From Bullera alba (taxonomy: Eukaryota > Basidiomycota > Tremellomycetes > Tremellales > Bulleraceae), in NCBI GenBank assembly GCA_001600095.1, contig BCIX01000003.1:248001-312000 (forward strand): DNA of 64,000 nt, written 5' to 3'. Every line of letters starts with the position of its first letter. Position 1 is the first letter of the stretch. The position numbers were made by a program, and so were the translations under genes. The notes beneath the pieces were generated by a model, which saw nothing but the letters and a program-made list of their open reading frames with translations, was not told where the DNA came from and made no database searches. This document shows positions 38,686 to 49,763 of this stretch, piece after piece.

Positions 38686-39785
38686 ATGGGTATCACTCAC
38701 TCCGTCCCGGACACAGCCGCTCGACTGACACTCTGCTAGGCCTCCTCACGATCATACGGAAGAACAAGGCAAAGTCGAAGGAGATGAGGGTGTTGTTCCT
38801 GTGAGTGGATCAGAGGCGTCGAGGTGAAGCGACGCTTACTCATGTCATACTGGACAGCGGCCTCGACAACGCCGGCAAGACCACCATTTTGAAGAAGCTC
38901 AAGGGGGAGGATATCTCGTCCATCAGCCCGACTTTGGGGTTCAACATCAAGACCATAATTCGGGACGGGTGGGTATTGTCTCGTTCAGCTGAGATAAGGG
39001 CACGATGGGTCCCCCGTCAGGGATCAGGACGGGACGATGTTCAGCTTTGCACCTTGCACCAACTAGAGAACTTAGCTGACCTGACCATTTTAGGTACACC
39101 CTCAATATCTGTAAGGAAGCTGCAATGCCGGCGATCATCTCGACCTTCTCGATGACTGACAATGTCACCTTGCAGGGGACGTCGGGGGCCAAAAGACGCT
39201 GAGGCCCTACTGGCGCAATTACTTCGAGAGCACAGACGCCGTGGTCTGGGTAGTGGACTCCAGTGATCGATTGCGGTTGGGCGATTGCGGCCAGGAACTG
39301 AGAAGTCTGCTTCAGGAAGAGGTGGGTACCGAGGCGCAGACTCTACAGCTCGTCTTATCCTACGTGGTCAAGCCCGAATGGCTCTTAAGCGACTGATCCA
39401 CTGTGCTGTAGCGACTCGCCGGAGCGACGTTGTTAGTCTTTGCGAACAAGCAAGACCTCGGCGGGGCCATGACGCTAGAAGAGATCCGTGATGTGAGTCC
39501 AGAAACATCATCTAAATCGACATGTTTGTTGACGCTACGAAGGGCCTCGACCTGCGGTCCATAGTGTCTCACCGGTGGATCATCAATTCGTGCTCTGCGT
39601 ACTCTGGCCAAGGGATCCACGAGGGGTTGGACTGGGTGATTGCCGAAGTTGCGGGCAGGCTGTACTGGAGCGGAACGCCGCAGGAGATTGCCGGGAGTGC
39701 GCTGGAAGGGGTGGGGAATGTGAGGGATCAGGGAGAGAAGCAGGCCAGTGGAGAAGTGGATAGGCAGGCTGTGTCGACAACATGA
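38686..39785 (+). CDS. ARL2: ADP-ribosylation factor-like protein 2 (ARL2 GTPase)
   Basis: The spliced protein is [20 protein letters not shown] then [16 protein letters not shown] (P-loop), [13 protein letters not shown] (switch I), [20 protein letters not shown] (WDVGGQ, switch II), [34 protein letters not shown] (NKQD) and [18 protein letters not shown] (SCSA). These are all five G motifs of the Arf/Arl family; N-terminal MGLLTIIRK and [20 protein letters not shown] are the ARL2 type. ARL2 acts with cofactors D and E in tubulin folding and with BART in mitochondria. The first exon is only ATGG (38686-38689), followed by donor GTATCA; the second exon starts at the acceptor CTCTGCTAG. A C-terminal extension of about 30 residues ([15 protein letters not shown]) goes beyond the usual length. 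Confidence 0.92.
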
Positions 39786-40318
39786 GGCGGCTTGCGTTAC
39801 ACCTCCTACGTCGCTTGGGCCTGACCTGAACTTCTCCTGTCAACTTGGGCTTCCGCCTCGCTCGAAGAGGAACCCGGCTGGGTCATTGGGATCCTGGACT
39901 TCATCCACCATCCGAGTCGGGCCACATCGACATCCGCGGAAATGGCTCCCCTTCATTCGCTCAACGGACAGCGACGCAAGGCATTGGATTTGAGCGACTG
40001 GAGACCAAAGCTCAAGTCAGCCAATCGGATAGCAATACATGCATGATATGATCGCTAGACATCAATGGATAGTTTGGGCGCGTGTATGAATGCACAAGTA
40101 TGCTAGATCTCAATGCAAGGTAGACAGATGATGGTAGTTAGACACTATGTTGACAGATGATAGTTGATAGAGGCTGGGCAGATAGAGCTGTACTGGGCGA
40201 CCAGATGCGGAAGAGATGGGATTGTGATGGGCCTGCCGAGTCTCGTTCGACATCAAGGTGAACCGGGACCGGGCGGAGAGTCGGAAGGAATTGAGTACGC
40301 TCTATTCCCACTCAGAGC
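39786..40318. other. convergent intergenic region
   Basis: 533 bp between the 3' ends of ARL2 (+) and the MAK32-like gene (-). A/G-rich direct repeats (AGACAGATGATGGTAG/ TGACAGATGATAGTTG) lie at about 40120-40165. No gene is seen. Confidence 0.5.
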
Positions 40319-42246
40319 TCAGAGCACGCCCTGAGAGGTCCACCTGGCTCGCAGCTCGTCTAATCGCCTCTGAGGAAGATCGCCATTCCACCAGTCCCCC
40401 GCTTCAGCATGCTCGATTGACGGCAAGCCGATTTGCTCCACAACAAACGACGCCGCGATGCTGCCATACAGTGCGGCTACATCCAAGATCAGCATGACAT
40501 TCAAAGACGCTTGTCAGATGGCACCTGATGGCACTCACCCTCGTAGGGGTCTTCATTGGTGAGATCGAGGCCGGCGATGTAACCTCCGATGAAAGCGTTG
40601 CCAGCTGACAGACGGTCAGCTGTGAGTTCTCACGTGTGATGCGACCATTCTGAAATACTGAGGTCCGCCTACGGGCCATAGTGACCCCTCGCTGTTCGCT
40701 GTTACTCACCACCGGTGACGTCCTTGACCCGTCCCTCGGCGTCGCCGCCATAGTAAGCCGGGAACCACCGCAGTCCGCCCTTTCGCGTGCCCACACATCC
40801 GCCCAATCGGCCGCATCGGACGAGCAGGATGCCCTGTCCCGACTCTCCGATGCCGACCGAATCGATCAGGTGGAGCATGATGCGTTCCAGCGTTGGTATC
40901 AGTTCGGGATCCTGGAAAGAGATCTTGGAGTGGCCATAGAATGATAGCAGCTCTTCGTGATTCGGCCTAATGCGGGTCAGTGGGATGTCGCTTGGGATCG
41001 GCACCGTGCTAGCACTTACGAGAGGACGTGGAGACCACTGCAAACCTGCTCCAACCACTCCCTCTGGCCGGAATGGCAGCTTGGCGGGGTAGGCTCGAAC
41101 ACGATCTTTGGTTTCCATATAGCAGAAACAGCTTCACCGTTGGTCAAGCCCGCACCGTGCTTGACGACCTCGGCGTAGCGGGCCATCTCGTCCTGCAGCC
41201 TCGCTAGGTCTTCACTCGAGTTCGGCGGGGCGATGTGGAGGTATCGAGCGCCAAAGAGCGGAGAGTTGACAATTTGGCTGAAGGTGCGGTATGGTGGCTG
41301 GACGATGTTTTGGAAACTGGGCAGAGGGGTCAGTGCGGTGTTTCGAAAGATAGGACAGCAACGTGATATTGGAGGTGTTGGCGGGTGTGTACTAACAGTC
41401 TGGTATCCCCGTCATAGCGAATCCTGCTCTTTTGCATCTGAGTATCCTCCGTTTCGTTCCAACACCAGATTTCCTTGCCAAATTCGCAGACCTGAGCTTC
41501 AAGCTCTTGTCGCATGTCCGAGCCGCCTTTAGCCCTGTCCACCAGGATCTTCAACTTGTCCGGGCGCAAAAACACCCTCGAGCCAATCAAAGCGTAAAGA
41601 CCCCCACCGCCGAGGTACTCGTACTCGCCCATACTATGTCCTAGGGAAGTGGGCGAGGTGGTGACTGACGATGGGTCGGTCGAGACGCGATCGGAGAAAT
41701 CGAGCTGAGGGGTCGATGCGCCCGAGCCACAGGGTGAATCGTTCACAGAGGACGATTTGGACATTGCGCTCGAGAGTAGAGAGCGAATGGATCCATTACT
41801 GTTTTTCCTCTCTCGCTTGACGAGATCGGCAGCCAAAAACTGGCCGGGAAGACCATTGGGCGTGTGGGGTCGATAGATCTGTGTAGGCGAGTGACTTGAT
41901 TTTGGAAATGGGACTCTGGGTGGGCTTGGGCTGGGAACTCGAGATACATCGAAACCGGCCTTGCGGTGAGGTTGTCGAGAACGAGAGTATGCAGGATGTG
42001 AGGGAAGTGGAGTGTTGTCGATATTGGGCTGGGGTGGTGCGTCGAAGGAATCGATCAAGAATGTGCCTAGAAACGTAAGGGTGGGGAACACAGATGAGCA
42101 CAGATCCACTCCACCACATACGCACGTATGGCCGAGGGGGAGATTCACTTACCGATCGATATCACGGTGGGGTAGACCTCTTGGGAAGGGTTGTAGCGAC
42201 GGGACGGGCCGGCTTGGGCATTCCAAGCGGTGGTGTCCAGCACCAT
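40319..42246 (-). CDS. PfkB-family kinase-like protein, MAK32-like
   Basis: The start is MVLDTTAWNAQAGPSR at 42246. After an intron comes ISIGTFLIDSFD, then a Pro/Ser-rich insert of about 130 residues (PAYSRSRQPHRKAG.. SVNDSPCGSGASTPQ). GEYEYLGGGGLYALIGSRVF is the first PfkB signature region. Later blocks are IWKPKIVFEPTPPSCHS, LSPNHEELLSFYGHS, ILLVRCGRLGGCVG and DVTGAGNAFIGGYIAGL. The last block is the PfkB nucleotide/catalytic motif (GAGD in active kinases), with Asn at the catalytic Asp place. This layout resembles Mak32, the PfkB-like protein needed for stability of the L-A virus particle in yeast (family knowledge). The enzyme activity is doubtful given the Asn. A TATA element (42345-42352) lies about 100 nt upstream. 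Confidence 0.8.
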
Positions 42247-45107
42247 TGAGAGTATAGGCAGAACAATTTGCACAAGCGAGCAAGGCGATCACGACAAGTA
42301 CTGGCTACACTGGTGGATAGGGGCGGTTTGGTGGACCACAGGTGATATATAATGCAGAGACTTGGCTCTCTTGAGGTAGGCCGCTCCTTTCGACGAGACG
42401 CTCCCTTCAGTTGGCCGCGACCATCGGGCGTTTTGGTGAGCGAGGAGGGTGAAAGGTTCTTGAACAGTGGGTCGAGACAGGCTAGTATATATTGGACAGT
42501 ATGGCACAGTGGAGCGACGGGCGAGGCGACGCGTGGGTCGTGTTGCGAGAATAGACACCGAGGAGGATATGCACAAGCTAAGGTGGATGTCGAGGACAGA
42601 GGATGGTGCGGTGTAAAGGATTGGGATGGAGCTGGGCACTCTCGCTACGACTTGCTCGGACGGACGTCGGCCCAGTTTTCAATGTAAACAGTTTTTAAAT
42701 CCGAACACCGGAGGAGAAGCGAGGTGGCTGAGGGGGTAGCTGCTGCTTCAGGATGAACTCGTCAATGAGCCTGGTCAAGGCTCTACTGCCGCCGGGAAGG
42801 TACGGACAGTTACGGGGCGGGCTCGGCCTTGTCGCTCGAGCGCATGCATCCTCGACAACCATGGACTCATGTTGGACAGATTGGACTCGTGGGCAAATTC
42901 TCCGTCGGGCCGTGGGCCGACGATCCTCTAATTCGCCTTTCTGCAGTGCGCACTGGGCGTCTTCGACTTCCACATCCCAGCTGCACGGCTGAGAGATTCC
43001 CGAACGAGGCGACTGTTTTAGGTCGCCCAAGGCCAACCCTATCCTACGCGCACTTGGCAGACGACTTGCCGACGATGCCGACTGTTCAAAGCTCGATGAT
43101 TCGCTCCGAAAGGCTCCTCGTCCGATCGCTTGACATGGACGCCGTGCTCTCGGGCCATCGAAGTCGCTAGCCTCGAAGCCTCTCGAAGCTAAGCTGACAA
43201 AGTTTCGCCCGTTCGCTTTGGTCGCTTGCTGCTTGCTGTCGCTTGACGCTTGACCTCAATCGACTGAAAGCCGAAGCTGTCGGACGCCGAACGAGTCTGA
43301 TAGCTGGACAGCAAAATGGCTGAGGGGGGCTGGAGGTGCGCACTACAATTTGCTCAGCCCCGAAACGAGTTCGGGTTTGCTCAATCCCAAGGGATCCCTC
43401 GCACTTGCTTGTCTTCGCATCGGCCTCAATGGCACTGCGCTGCATACTCGCTCCGTTCTCTTCGGGGGATATATCGATTGCTCTTGAGACTAACGCAACC
43501 GACAAGGACTAGTGCGTACTGCTTTGCGTGTACACCCGAAGGAGAAGACACGTCGAGGTTCTTCGTCGTCATGTCCCTCGTCGGATCCTTTCGGCTGGTA
43601 TGCAGACTGGCATCATACTCGCGCAGTAACTCGCGGCGGGCTTGTGCACGATTAGTGCATGTGTCTCCCGAAGAGCTTGGGCCCCATCACAGCGTGAGTC
43701 ACTGCTTCAATCTGCGAAGCTCAAACTCTGCAAAGAGCCACCGAGGTCCGAGAGGGTCCGAGCCCGGTGACTGTGAGGGACTCTGAGCAGCTCTGAGCTA
43801 GCGTGAATGAATCGTCCCGAAGCTTCCTGATCCTCAGACCTCCTTAGCCCTCCTTCCACCTCCTCCAACCTCCACCAGTCCTCCACCCTGATCACCCTGC
43901 GCCACATGAGCAAGCTTTATCCATAAGTTAGTACGGCTGCAGAAAGCTCTCCAGCTCTCTCGAGAGCTTCCCCTGCTGCTGCCCTTCTAGGCTTCTGTTA
44001 GCTGCGCGCTCTGTTCAGCTCTGCTCTCGTCTCTCTCGCGGTCTCTCCTTCTCGCCGAGCACTGGTGAGCATTGATAAGAAACTGCCTCCACCCCTGCCC
44101 TGAAAACGCACTGATCACTGCGCTCCCGAATGCTTCCGGGGTGGGGGAAGAGAGGCGGGCCAGGGCGGGCCAGGAGGAGAGTGAGGGGGTTGCCGTAATA
44201 TCCCATCTACCGGCGTCCCTGAAGATGCGATTGTAACGGCGTCCTCTTCGACACTAGCTTCCACTTGAATTCTTTCGAGGTCACTTGTACGACTAGGAAC
44301 ATTGAATGGAAGCCACTCACTCGACCGCGGGCGGCTGAACAGCTGAACAAGAGCGATAAGAGTGCTCCGAGGCAGTCACGACATGGCCAGGAGCGATCGG
44401 GTCGAAATTCGGCAGACCACTTCCAAGTCAAAGAACCACACAAATCCACATCGGCCGTACGACCTCGACTCGACACACTTCACTCCCCACTCACACAGCA
44501 ACCTACTCGAAACCTGGTGACCAACCCTCCCGGTCCTGGTCCCTCGCAAGGTACGCCACGTAAAGACAACTTTCGATCATTCCATCAAAACACACCTCAC
44601 CCTCTCCCAGGCCGAATCATCTTCCCACTTGCGCCACTCGTTCATCTCGACTCTTGAACCACCTCTTCCTCCCGTCATTGAGTCTTGGACAGGTCATAGC
44701 TGGACAAACTCATTCAAGGGAGGCCTAGTGGAGTATAATCATAATTCATTGGTGAGTAATTGATGGCACTGACCACTCTCCCATCAATGTCCATTTGAGT
44801 GGCATCCCGGCGATGGCCAATACTGCGACGTGTGACCCTCAATCCTCAAACCAATCAATCATTCCATGTGATCACCCCTGATACCCCTCCGATATACCCA
44901 TCATCCAGGCCTGTGCCTCGCCCACATCGCTGTGACTTCCTGTTCTGGCGTCTATTTCAGAAGCATTCGGAAACTGACTAAAACCCAGCCAGAATCGCAA
45001 CCTATCTTTCTACATCTCTTCCTTCGACTCGTCGACATTCCACTCTTCGACACACTCCCCAACTCCGCTTCCATCTAGTCTGGCACTAGCTTGTGCATCT
45101 GTACATC
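42247..45107. other. 2.9-kb gene-poor region
   Basis: Apart from the MAK32-like promoter, I find no supported gene. ORFs such as 42695-43036 minus and 44265-44657 plus are low-complexity and lack splice-consistent extension. The stretch 43700-44060 is rich in CTCTGAG/GAGCTC words with several short palindromes (for example AGCTCTCTCGAGAGCT). The right end is the long CT-rich 5' region of the permease. Confidence 0.5.
42345..42352 (-). promoter_or_regulatory. TATA box of MAK32-like gene
   Basis: ATATATAA (plus strand), read TTATATAT on the minus strand, about 100 nt before the ATG at 42246. Confidence 0.5.
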
Positions 45108-47043
45108 ATGTTCTCGCTTCCTAGACCAGAGCCTAGGAGGTGGTTCACCAAATCCTACTGGTATTTAGAGACACCGCCAGCCTCTTATGCCACGCACGAC
45201 GGATGGTCCAATGCCGACGTTGACGTCACGCCAGTCGAGCAGCGTAATTGGAAAGCGTGAGTGATCCTGATCTTCATACAGCTTCTCTCCAAGCTGACCT
45301 TACCCCTCAGTGTCAACTACCTCTTCCTCTGGCTTTCCGATGGTGCAAACGTCGGTACCATGCAGCAGGCCGGCTCCATCGTTGCCATGGGTCTCAGTTG
45401 GCGAGAGGCTTCCGTTGCAATGTGAGTAGCGGCAGTTGCCCGTCCTCGCACCACATCACTGACCCCGGCATACAGTGCAATCGGCAATACCATCATCGCC
45501 CTTGCCGTTGCCTTCAACGGAATCTTCGGGTCCCGACATCACATTCCCTTTTCCATCGCATCCAGAGCATCTCTCGGTTTCTACTTTTCCTACTTTGCCG
45601 TCGTGTCCCGACTAGTCCTTGGTCTGATCTACTTTGGGTGAGTCTGATCCCACTTCTTCCTGGACTCTCAGCTAATGGATGGCTGCAGTATCAACTCGTA
45701 CATCGGAGCTTCCTGCATGCTCATCATGCTGCAAGCCATTTGGCCATCATTGAAGACGTACCCCAATGCCCTGCCCGCCAGTGCTGGAATCACAAGTAAT
45801 AGGATGATTGCGTACTTTGTCTTCTGGACCCGTGAGTCTAGATTGTTCGTATTCGTTCCTTTCACTGACGTTGTGTGCCACAGTCCAGCTGCCTCTCGTC
45901 CTCATCCATCCTCGAAAGATGAGATGGCTGTTCTTCATCAAGTCGATCGCCGCAGTCATCGCCGCCTTTGCCCTTCTCGGCTGGTCCGTCAAGACTGCCG
46001 GAGGTGGTGGACCTATCTTCGCACAGAAGTCCAGGCTTTCTGGCAGCGCCAAGAGTTGGGCTTGGGTTTCTGGTATCAACATTGCCATTTCTGGTAAAAC
46101 GACTCTGGCACTCAACATTGTGAGTTTGTCACCAGACGCACGGCGAGATAAATACTGATTCACTCTGTAGTCCGATCTGACGCGATATGCCCAAAAGCCA
46201 TCTGCTACCTACTGGCAATTGCTCTACATCCCCCTCGTCTACTGGACGTTTTCCTTCATCGGTATTGTCGTCGCCTCGGCTGCCGACGAGATCTACAAGC
46301 CCAAGACCACCTTCTGGGACCCCACGGCCATCATCGCGCTCTGGGAGAACCGAGCTGCGGCATTCTTCTGCGCCTTTGCCTTTGGTCTCGCCACACTCGG
46401 TACCAACATCTCCACCAACTCGATCGCCACGTCCAACGATTTCGCCTTTATCGCTCCCAAATGGATCAACATCCAACGTGGTGCTTTCCTCACTGCGATC
46501 ATTGGCGGGTGGGCCACTGCGCCATGGAAGATCCAAGCCAGTGCCAAGAGCTTGACCACGTTCCTCAGTGGCTATATCATCGTCCTCGCCCCGGTGGTCT
46601 CGATCATGATCTTCGACTACTGGGTGATCAGGGGTAGAAAGCTCCACGTGCCCATGCTATACCAAAACGAGGGTATCTATCGATACAAAGGTGGTGTCAA
46701 CTGGCGAGCAATCGTCACTCTTCTCGTGGTGATTCCTATCAACTTGCCCGGTCTGATCAACGCGATCAACAACAAAGTCGATATTGGAAACCACGCGTAT
46801 TTCTACCGATCCTCCTGGATGACTTCGTTCTTCATCTCGGCTGCCGTCTACGTCGCCCTCAGCAAGATCTTCACTCCCAAGGACACTTTTGTGCCAAAGA
46901 CGGTCGAGTCTCTAGACGAGGATACCGGCTACCCAGGCGTCACCGAGCCTGTCAATGGCGCCGATACGCCATGGGAGAAGGAGATGAGCCCGACGACCAG
47001 CGGCGAGCACGAGAAGTATGGCGGATCGTTCCGAAAGGTCTAG
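45108..47043 (+). CDS. NCS1 permease (uracil/uridine/allantoin type)
   Basis: Exons assemble MFSLPRPEPRRWFTKSYWYL, then DVTPVEQRNWKAVNYLFLW, GTMQQAGSIVAMGLSWREAS, IALAVAFNGIFGSRHHIPFS, FPYFAVVSR-like and NSYIGASCMLIMLQAIWPS. These are followed by SDLTRYAQKPSATYWQLLYI, LGTNISTNSIATSNDFAFIA and IDYWVIRGRK-like segments. The protein ends YGGSFRKV with TAG at 47041. NxxRYA-type 'SDLTRYA', the GxRHHIPF motif and 'NSxAxxNDF' are the diagnostic NCS1 (Fur4/Dal4/Fui1) sites. About 12 TM segments take up uracil, uridine, allantoin or a related base with protons. The substrate cannot be assigned. The C-terminal cytoplasmic tail is acidic and Ser/Thr-rich, suited to ubiquitin-linked turnover. Exon 1 ends at 45256. 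Six introns or so, all short. Confidence 0.92.
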
Positions 47044-47487
47044 ACCAGGTACCAATTCGACTCGTCATCGCTGCCATACGACCTCTCCCCTGTCGCCACG
47101 AAGAAGAGATACAACGCCTACGTTCAGCATCAACGATCAACGAAATCAAATCCCACGTGTCGGCCCGGTATAGAGCATGTATATTACTTCCCGATCACCA
47201 TCACCCTGGTCATCATTCGAATTGTGAATATTGTTTTTCGAATCGCCTCTGTCGCTTCACTGGCAGTCGCTGGCCTCGCCCGACATCCGACTTCTGGACA
47301 CTTCTTCACAGGCTACGCCTCGCTTCTCTCTAGGTTTCTCTGGGTTTTCATCATTCGCATCTCCATTTGTACATGACTTGCCCTACGACCGCCCCTCGTT
47401 ATGACTATGCAACCGTACCTCCCGGCGACCATCCATCTACACTATTCTCACTGTCACACCTCACAAACTGCGACGATCCACGGAATC
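47044..47487. other. convergent 3' region, with a segment shared with copy B
   Basis: Between the permease stop and array gene A. Positions about 47334-47361 contain CTCTGGGTTTTCATC..TTCGCATC, nearly identical to 49001-49028, downstream of array gene B. See findings. Confidence 0.6.
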
Positions 47488-48099
47488 CTACTCGGCCGCC
47501 TCGACTGATCCGACTGACTTGACCGTCTCGGCTGTCTTGGCTGTCTTGGCTGACTCGACTGACTCGACGTACTTCTTCCACGGGGCCGAAGACTCGGTGA
47601 GCGCGGTGAACTTGGCCTCGCTGTTGGACAGGATGTCTGGAACGGAGATCTCAACTGTCCCGAGAATGTGGCGCAAGTTTCTCCTGATTTGATCGATGGT
47701 TCCAAGGTGGGTGTTGACTGTCTTTTGATTGATGCCTTCCGACTCATCGTCATCGGAGTCATTTCCGGGATCGATCTTCGATCGCCAGGATGTACCTTGC
47801 GCAAGGTCTGCAAGGCCGTATCCGAGGGCGAGACACTCATCAAGGAAGCCCCCTCGAGTCCCTCGGTTCTTCGGATTCGGCAGGTGGTACCCTGGGATAG
47901 TTGTATCCGGCGGCAAGAAATGGGACCAAAGCGCGTCGAAGCTGTTCTTCCCATGGTTGAGTTTAGTAGAGCACTCCGAGATTTGCGCCTGGGATAGAGG
48001 AAGATTGACGAGCATCTCCTTCAGTTTGCCCACTTCTTCTTCCTCACGTCGAAGGGCCGATTTCATGGCGGACCATTCAGTTTCATCTGGTTGCCACAT
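47488..48099 (-). CDS. array paralogue A: unknown intronless family protein
   Basis: I do not recognise this family. The protein (203 residues, MWQPDETEWSAMKSALR..) has three blocks shared with its four neighbours. Block 1 is a helix with MLVNLPLSQAQISECSTKL followed by a hydrophobic helix and a Pro (..LWSHFLPPD). Block 2 is GTRGGFLDECLALGYGLADL. Block 3 is HLGTIDQIRRNLRHILG and VEISVPDILSNSEAKFTAL with SSAPWKKYVES. A repetitive, Lys/Ser/Val-rich tail (SAKTAKTAETVKSVGS) follows. It has no signal peptide, membrane segment or introns. Secondary structure looks all-helical. Stop TAG 47488-47490. The start is the only ATG upstream of block 1. The TATA-like ATATAAGC at 48272 is about 175 nt upstream. 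Confidence 0.75.
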   Translation of the reverse strand: MWQPDETEWSAMKSALRREEEEVGKLKEMLVNLPLSQAQISECSTKLNHGKNSFDALWSHFLPPDTTIPGYHLPNPKNRGTRGGFLDECLALGYGLADLAQGTSWRSKIDPGNDSDDDESEGINQKTVNTHLGTIDQIRRNLRHILGTVEISVPDILSNSEAKFTALTESSAPWKKYVESVESAKTAKTAETVKSVGSVEAAE

Positions 48100-49202
48100 G
48101 CTTGGTAAGAAGCGTGAAGTAGTGGATGGGGCTTGCAGAGAAAGTGACAGAGCACTAGGGAGTAGACACGATGAAAGCTAGGTGAAGGCTGAAGCTGACT
48201 TGGCCTGAGTGCAAGTGGCGACGAGGAGGCCGATCGAAACGGTCGAACGGTGATATCGGGTGTGTGCCAAGCTTATATGTATGCCCTTGCGCGGTGATCC
48301 AGAAGGCCAGAAGACAAGTGAGTTCTAGAGCTTTTATCGCCTGCACTAGCCTCAAATGATGAAATCCTTTGAGCCCCTTTCTCCGGCACCTCGCTTGCAG
48401 TTGCAGCCATGGAACCCGAAAAGGATGTGCTCGCAGACTCCTCCTTCCAGCTTTGGACCCGGGTCAATCGCATTAGCCCCTACGTTTCAAGGCAACACGC
48501 AAGTCCTTGACACGGAAGTCTGATGACGCTGACTCCTCCATTCGGCTTGCCACCCATGGTTCTTCGCAATATCCCCCTACATGTCGAGGTGAGGCCCGAA
48601 GGTCTGTTGATTAATGATTCTCATCCCCTCGAGCCTCCATAGACCAGTCAGCAATACACTGCATCAGCATTGCACCCTGCTACTTTGCGTCTATCGCGTC
48701 ACTCTCCTACTCAAGTTACATGTCAGAGAAGCCGAAGTAGGAGTGGCTAGCACATACGTATCCCCACATCATGGGATGTGGAAGGCGGCTCTCCGGCCCC
48801 AGTCCCCAACGGCAAGGAGGGAAATCAGCCTGCTCGAAAGGTCTGCGACTTGCGTCATGGAGTCAGTGACTCGTCACTCCACTCGCCAAACACCCAATAC
48901 TCAATGACCCCTCTCACTTTCAGTGTCTCACCCGTCATCCCACTCTTGGGCAGTTAGGGCTGGGCACTTGCTCGCAGACCGAGGATCGGTGCGCTGTGGG
49001 TTCTCTGGGTTTTCATCGTTCGCATCCGCATTGTAACCTACCGTAACTACTACCTAGGACCCCGTCGTGACGACTTTGCACATGTACGAACTACGATGCA
49101 ACAACTCACACCGCTTCAACCTCCATGTCCCACTGAGTTCTCGATGGCACTGCACGGAGCCACGACGCCATCCCTGCCTTCCGTGCAGCCCAGGCAAGCT
49201 GC
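48100..49202. other. intergenic region within the array (A to B)
   Basis: Promoter of copy A (TATA near 48272; AGAAGGCCAGAAGACAAG at 48301) and 3' flank of copy B, with the CTCTGGGTTTTCATC block at 49001. Small ORFs (48614-48907 plus) look spurious. Confidence 0.5.
48301..48318. promoter_or_regulatory. GGCCAGAA promoter motif, copy A
   Basis: AGAAGGCCAGAAGACAAG; a related site occurs upstream of copies B (50049) and E (54306). It may be a shared regulatory site or duplicated flank. Confidence 0.4.
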
Positions 49203-49763
49203 TCAGTTCACCGTCACCGCACCGGCGTTGGATTTGGAAGTCTCGAGATAGTCCTTCCACGGAGCCAGAGAGTCGGAAAGATTGCTGAACTTGGACTCGC
49301 TCTCGGTCAAGACATCGGGAATTGAGATCTCGACTCTCCTGAGGATCGGGAGCATCTCCTCTCTGGATCGCTTGATGGTCTCGAGATGCTCGTGGATCTT
49401 GCTGTTCTTGCTCTCCTCGCTCAAGCTGCTGTCTTTGCTCTTGGATCGCGTGGCGAACGCAGATCTTCGTGCAACCTCAATAGGCTCGTAGCCGAGATCG
49501 AGACACGCCTCAAAGAAGCCCCCTCGGTCCGTTGGGATGTCGGATGGTCCGGAGGTGGTGGCACCGGGAAACATGAGCTCGGCAAGAGCTTCGACGCTCT
49601 GCTTAGCTGTCCTGAGCTTGTCAGTGCACTCGGACACCTGGCCGTCCGAAAGAGGGAGATTGGCCAGGAGCTGGTTGACAGTGACATTGTCCTGCTCCTC
49701 TTGCCCGAGAGCGGACTCAAGGGCGTCCGCCTCATCGCCACTTAGGACTGGCAGTGCCGACAT
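49203..49763 (-). CDS. array paralogue B: unknown intronless family protein
   Basis: 186 residues: MSALPVLSGDEADALESALG, then block 1 LLANLPLSDGQVSECTDKL, block 2 PTDRGGFFEACLDLGYEPIE, and block 3 HLETIKRSREEMLPILRRVE with ISIPDVLTESESKFSNL and SLAPWKDYLETSKSN. It is the closest relative of copy A (block 1 NLPLS..Q.SEC..KL, block 2 RGGF..ECL.LGY, block 3 VEIS.PD.L..SE.KF..L..S.APWK.Y.E.). It is cytosolic or nuclear by composition, with no targeting signal or transmembrane helix. ATG at 49763 is chosen over the in-frame upstream codons because it begins the shared N-terminal layout. Stop TGA 49203. No intron. The function is unknown. Confidence 0.75.
   Translation of the reverse strand: MSALPVLSGDEADALESALGQEEQDNVTVNQLLANLPLSDGQVSECTDKLRTAKQSVEALAELMFPGATTSGPSDIPTDRGGFFEACLDLGYEPIEVARRSAFATRSKSKDSSLSEESKNSKIHEHLETIKRSREEMLPILRRVEISIPDVLTESESKFSNLSDSLAPWKDYLETSKSNAGAVTVN

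Noticed and set aside
42695..43036. minus ORF ending ..LTRLIDEFILKQQLPPQPPR
   Set aside because: The C-terminal stretch looks partly protein-like, but no splice-consistent upstream exon or homology could be seen.
44265..44657. 130-residue plus ORF
   Set aside because: Low-complexity and sits in the CT-rich upstream region of the permease; no domain.
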